NCBI GenBank assembly: GCA_905221605.1 | Contig: CAJNDS010002218.1 | Location: 485,001-546,997, forward strand | Direction of reading: 5' to 3' | Length of the DNA stretch: 61,997 nt | Source of the DNA: Symbiodinium natans | Taxonomy: Eukaryota; Sar; Dinophyceae; Suessiales; Symbiodiniaceae | In this document: in pieces, positions 59,999-61,997 of the stretch | Layout: each line of letters begins with the position of its first letter | Position numbering within the stretch: position 1 is the first letter of the stretch | Program-made: the position numbers and the translations under genes | Notes under the pieces: model-generated | The model's input: only the letters and a program-made list of their open reading frames with translations | What the model was told of the DNA's origin: nothing | Databases searched by the model: none

Positions 59999-60875
59999 AA
60001 GCCCTGCCTGAAACCTCCGGTGGGCGTTACTGACACCCATGCTGTGGGAGGCGGGCGAGCGACCCGGGCGAGCGACCTGGCTCGGCTTGTGCCATCGAGG
60101 TCAAAGCTTAAGCGCCGCCCCCCAACGTAGGGGGGCGGCCGGGTTAGGGGTTAGGGGTTAGGGGTTTAGGGTTTAGGGTTCATGAACACCCTGTCTTGTC
60201 GGGATCTCTGCATCACAATGAAACCGATGCTGGGGGGTTGCTTTGAGATTTGGGGGTTTACCAAAAACAGGGGACCCCCCTCCCCCCAATATGAACCCCA
60301 AAGTTGTACTTCTCATCAGGTACCCCCCCTAATTTTCGAAAACCCGCCTTTGGGTCTCCATGGCGAAGTGGCAGTTCGTTGAGGGCGAAGTTGTAGTGCG
60401 AGGATGGGGTGTTTGGCATTGATGGGTCTCGGGCCCCGGGCTGGTGCTCCATTTCTAACTTGTTCATGAAGAGGAAATAGGTCTAATTAATATAAGGGCC
60501 TGAATAATTAGAATGGGCTTTGGGGGTCATTATAGTAAGCTTTTCGTCTTTGGTGCCAACGAGTGCCAGAGAGTACACCATCGCGCAGCTGTGCAGTAGT
60601 GTTTGGGGTTCCACTATAGTAAAATCACAAAGGGGCCACCAGGGAATATCACTAGTAATTATTCTGACCTCTAACTTATTCCCCCCGTGCCCCGAATTAC
60701 CCCGAAGCCCTAACATCCCCAATTGCCTAAGCCCTGAACCCTTTGGGACCTCGGGCCAGCTCAGGGTGTAGGTTGTAGGGTGTAGGGTGTAGGGTGTAGG
60801 GTGTAGGGTTTAGGGTTTAGGGTTTAGGGTTTAGGGTTTAGGGTTTAGGGTTTAGGGTCAGGGCTTCGACTCAAG

Positions 60876-60934
60876 GCTACTACCGCGACAATGGCACCGA
60901 GCGCTGGGCGGCCCTCCGTCTCGTCAACATCCCG
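60876..60934 (+). CDS. Exon-like island
   Basis: CGACTCAAG|G, then YYRDNGTERWAALRLVNIP before GCAGGG (GC donor). Strongly protein-like; family unknown. Confidence 0.5.
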
Positions 60935-61538
60935 GCAGGGAGCCCGAGAGGTGTTGAGTCCTACAAGACAAGATTGGGGTTTGGGGTTTCGGGTTTGGGG
61001 TTTAGGGTTCAGCGTTTAGGATTTAGGGTTTAGGGTTCAGGGTTTAGGGTTTAGGGTTCAGGGTGAAGTCCTACGCCCTCGGCCGTATGCCCGAAGCCCG
61101 AAACCCTGTGCGCGAAGCCCCTGGCACTGCACTTAGCAACTCCTTTCAGAGGTGTACACACGATTAGTATCCCTTATGCACCTGGATAACCCTAAACCCT
61201 AGCCCTAAACCCTAAAGCAGCATGATCTCCCAACTCCCAACCTAGGGGCGCCTGAGTGCGCACTTGCTCCGAACCTTAGGTAAGGGGAGTGTGGGAGGAA
61301 GGGGTTTAGGTTTAGGGTTCGGGTCTAGGGTTCAGAGTTCAGAGTTAAAAAAATTAGGGTTTAGGGTTTAGGGTTTAGGGTTTAGGGTTTAGGGTATAGT
61401 AGGGAGGCTCCCGGACGGCTGAGGACTGGTCGCAGCCGAACGCAACCAAAACGGCCCCAGCCTCATTTTGCGCGGACTCATTCGTTTGCAGGGGCTAGGG
61501 GCCGAGGGATCTGGGCTCAACACAACAGAACCGAAACC

Positions 61539-61584
<46 letters not shown>

Positions 61585-61594
61585 ACCCTAAACC

Positions 61595-61633
<39 letters not shown>

Positions 61634-61840
61634 ACCCTAAACCCTAAACCCTAAACCCTAAACCCTAAACCCTAAAGGGAAGCTGGGTCGAGCCTCGGTA
61701 GGATTCAGGCTTCTGAGTGGCTCAATGCCTGAGGTTTCTCTGGTCCCTACGGCCGTCGCAGCCGTTGCTTGTTGTGGGTTTAGGGTTTAGGGTTTAGGGT
61801 TTAGGGTTTAGGGTTTAGGGTTTAGGGTTTAGGGTTTAGG

Positions 61841-61960
61841 ACTTGAAGGTTCATGGTTCTTAGTAGCCAATTATATCTGTACTTATGACCATCTTAGGGC
61901 ACTTAGGGGGCTTATAAGTGGGTTATCTGTACAGTTCTAGTTGGTTAGTTAGTAAGCGAG
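61841..61960. mobile_element. CTTGGAGGTTCATGG family, copy 4
   Basis: ACTTGAAGGTTCATGGTTCT, then TAGCCAATTATATCTGTACT, colinear with copy 2 but without the telomere block at that point. The right end is diverged. Confidence 0.7.
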
Positions 61961-61997
61961 AGTAGGCCCTTTTCCCTTTTTTAGGGTTGGGGTTCCA

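Larger units (their letters stand above)
55380..61997. repeat. Interspersed telomere-type arrays, 55-62 kb
   Basis: C-rich blocks near 55970-56000, 56985-57165, 57800-57890, 58415-58490, 58618-58725, 59140-59240, 61185-61215 and 61530-61675 (many CCCTCAA). G-rich blocks near 55800-55845, 56338-56402, 56525-56625, 56745-56910 (part CTTAGGG), 57560-57650, 58815-58850, 59355-59532, 60145-60180, 60770-60860 (five TGTAGGG first), 60975-61065, 61350-61395 and 61775-61838. Unique stretches 56050-56330, 56640-56740, 58495-58615, 60180-60760 and 61065-61180 hold nothing I can support. Confidence 0.95.

Noticed and set aside
59825-60130. 101-codon Gly-rich ORF
   Set aside because: Mostly the GGGGTCAG minisatellite; the remaining tail has no support.
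1-61997. A chromosome-end telomere
   Set aside because: Telomere-type blocks are short, alternate in orientation and are separated by genes throughout; neither end of the window is a long uniform array.
1-61997. tRNA, rRNA or spliced-leader genes
   Set aside because: I looked for the dinoflagellate spliced-leader core (TTTTGGCTCAAG) and for obvious tRNA patterns by eye and found none; a covariance-model scan would be needed to exclude them.

Overview
The window looks like nuclear DNA of a dinoflagellate (core or Symbiodiniaceae-like). Three things support this. It contains more than a hundred interspersed blocks of the plant/dinoflagellate-type telomere heptamer TTTAGGG in both orientations. 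The introns I could place by hand use GA, GC or GT at the 5' end, and all end AG|G. It also carries a large non-LTR retrotransposon with an APE-type endonuclease, a YADD reverse transcriptase and C-terminal zinc fingers. The species cannot be named from the sequence. There is one assembly gap (100 N at 6898-6997).

Almost every long ORF outside the retrotransposon is repeat-derived. The real protein genes are split into very small exons (22-118 nt) lying in short unique islands between telomere-type arrays. Reading islands by family motif and checking phase across each junction gives: (1) the C-terminal half (second membrane domain and NBD2) of an ABCC-type transporter, about 345-23332, + strand; (2) part of an ABCA-type transporter, about 26123-36770, + strand, from the end of NBD1 into the second membrane half; (3) a Cys-rich multi-pass membrane protein of unknown family, 30980-32979 or further, on the same strand inside one ABCA intron; (4) a run of exon-like islands of unrecognised genes from 38 to 61 kb.

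The retrotransposon (about 9930-18070) lies in the same orientation inside the ABCC intron between the Q-loop exon (7795) and the exon at 18514. It codes for a basic/proline-rich ORF1 joined out of frame to a complete Tpt1/KptA RNA 2'-phosphotransferase domain, a second proline-rich ORF with a related N-terminus, and the endonuclease-RT ORF with a zinc-finger tail in another frame.

The most striking pattern is that telomere arrays are placed relative to introns. Where an intron has arrays of both orientations, TTTAGGG usually follows the 5' splice site and CCCTAAA usually precedes the 3' splice site, so the two ends of the transcript could pair. Exons therefore tend to sit in islands with CCCTAAA on the left and TTTAGGG on the right. 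Several arrays are also flanked by direct repeats of the host sequence that carry the splice sites, as expected for introner-like insertions whose cargo is telomeric repeat. From 38.5 to 42.2 kb the window changes character: AT-rich unique DNA, a hairpin repeat family and a large inverted tandem array. Several MITE-like families with terminal inverted repeats are dispersed throughout.
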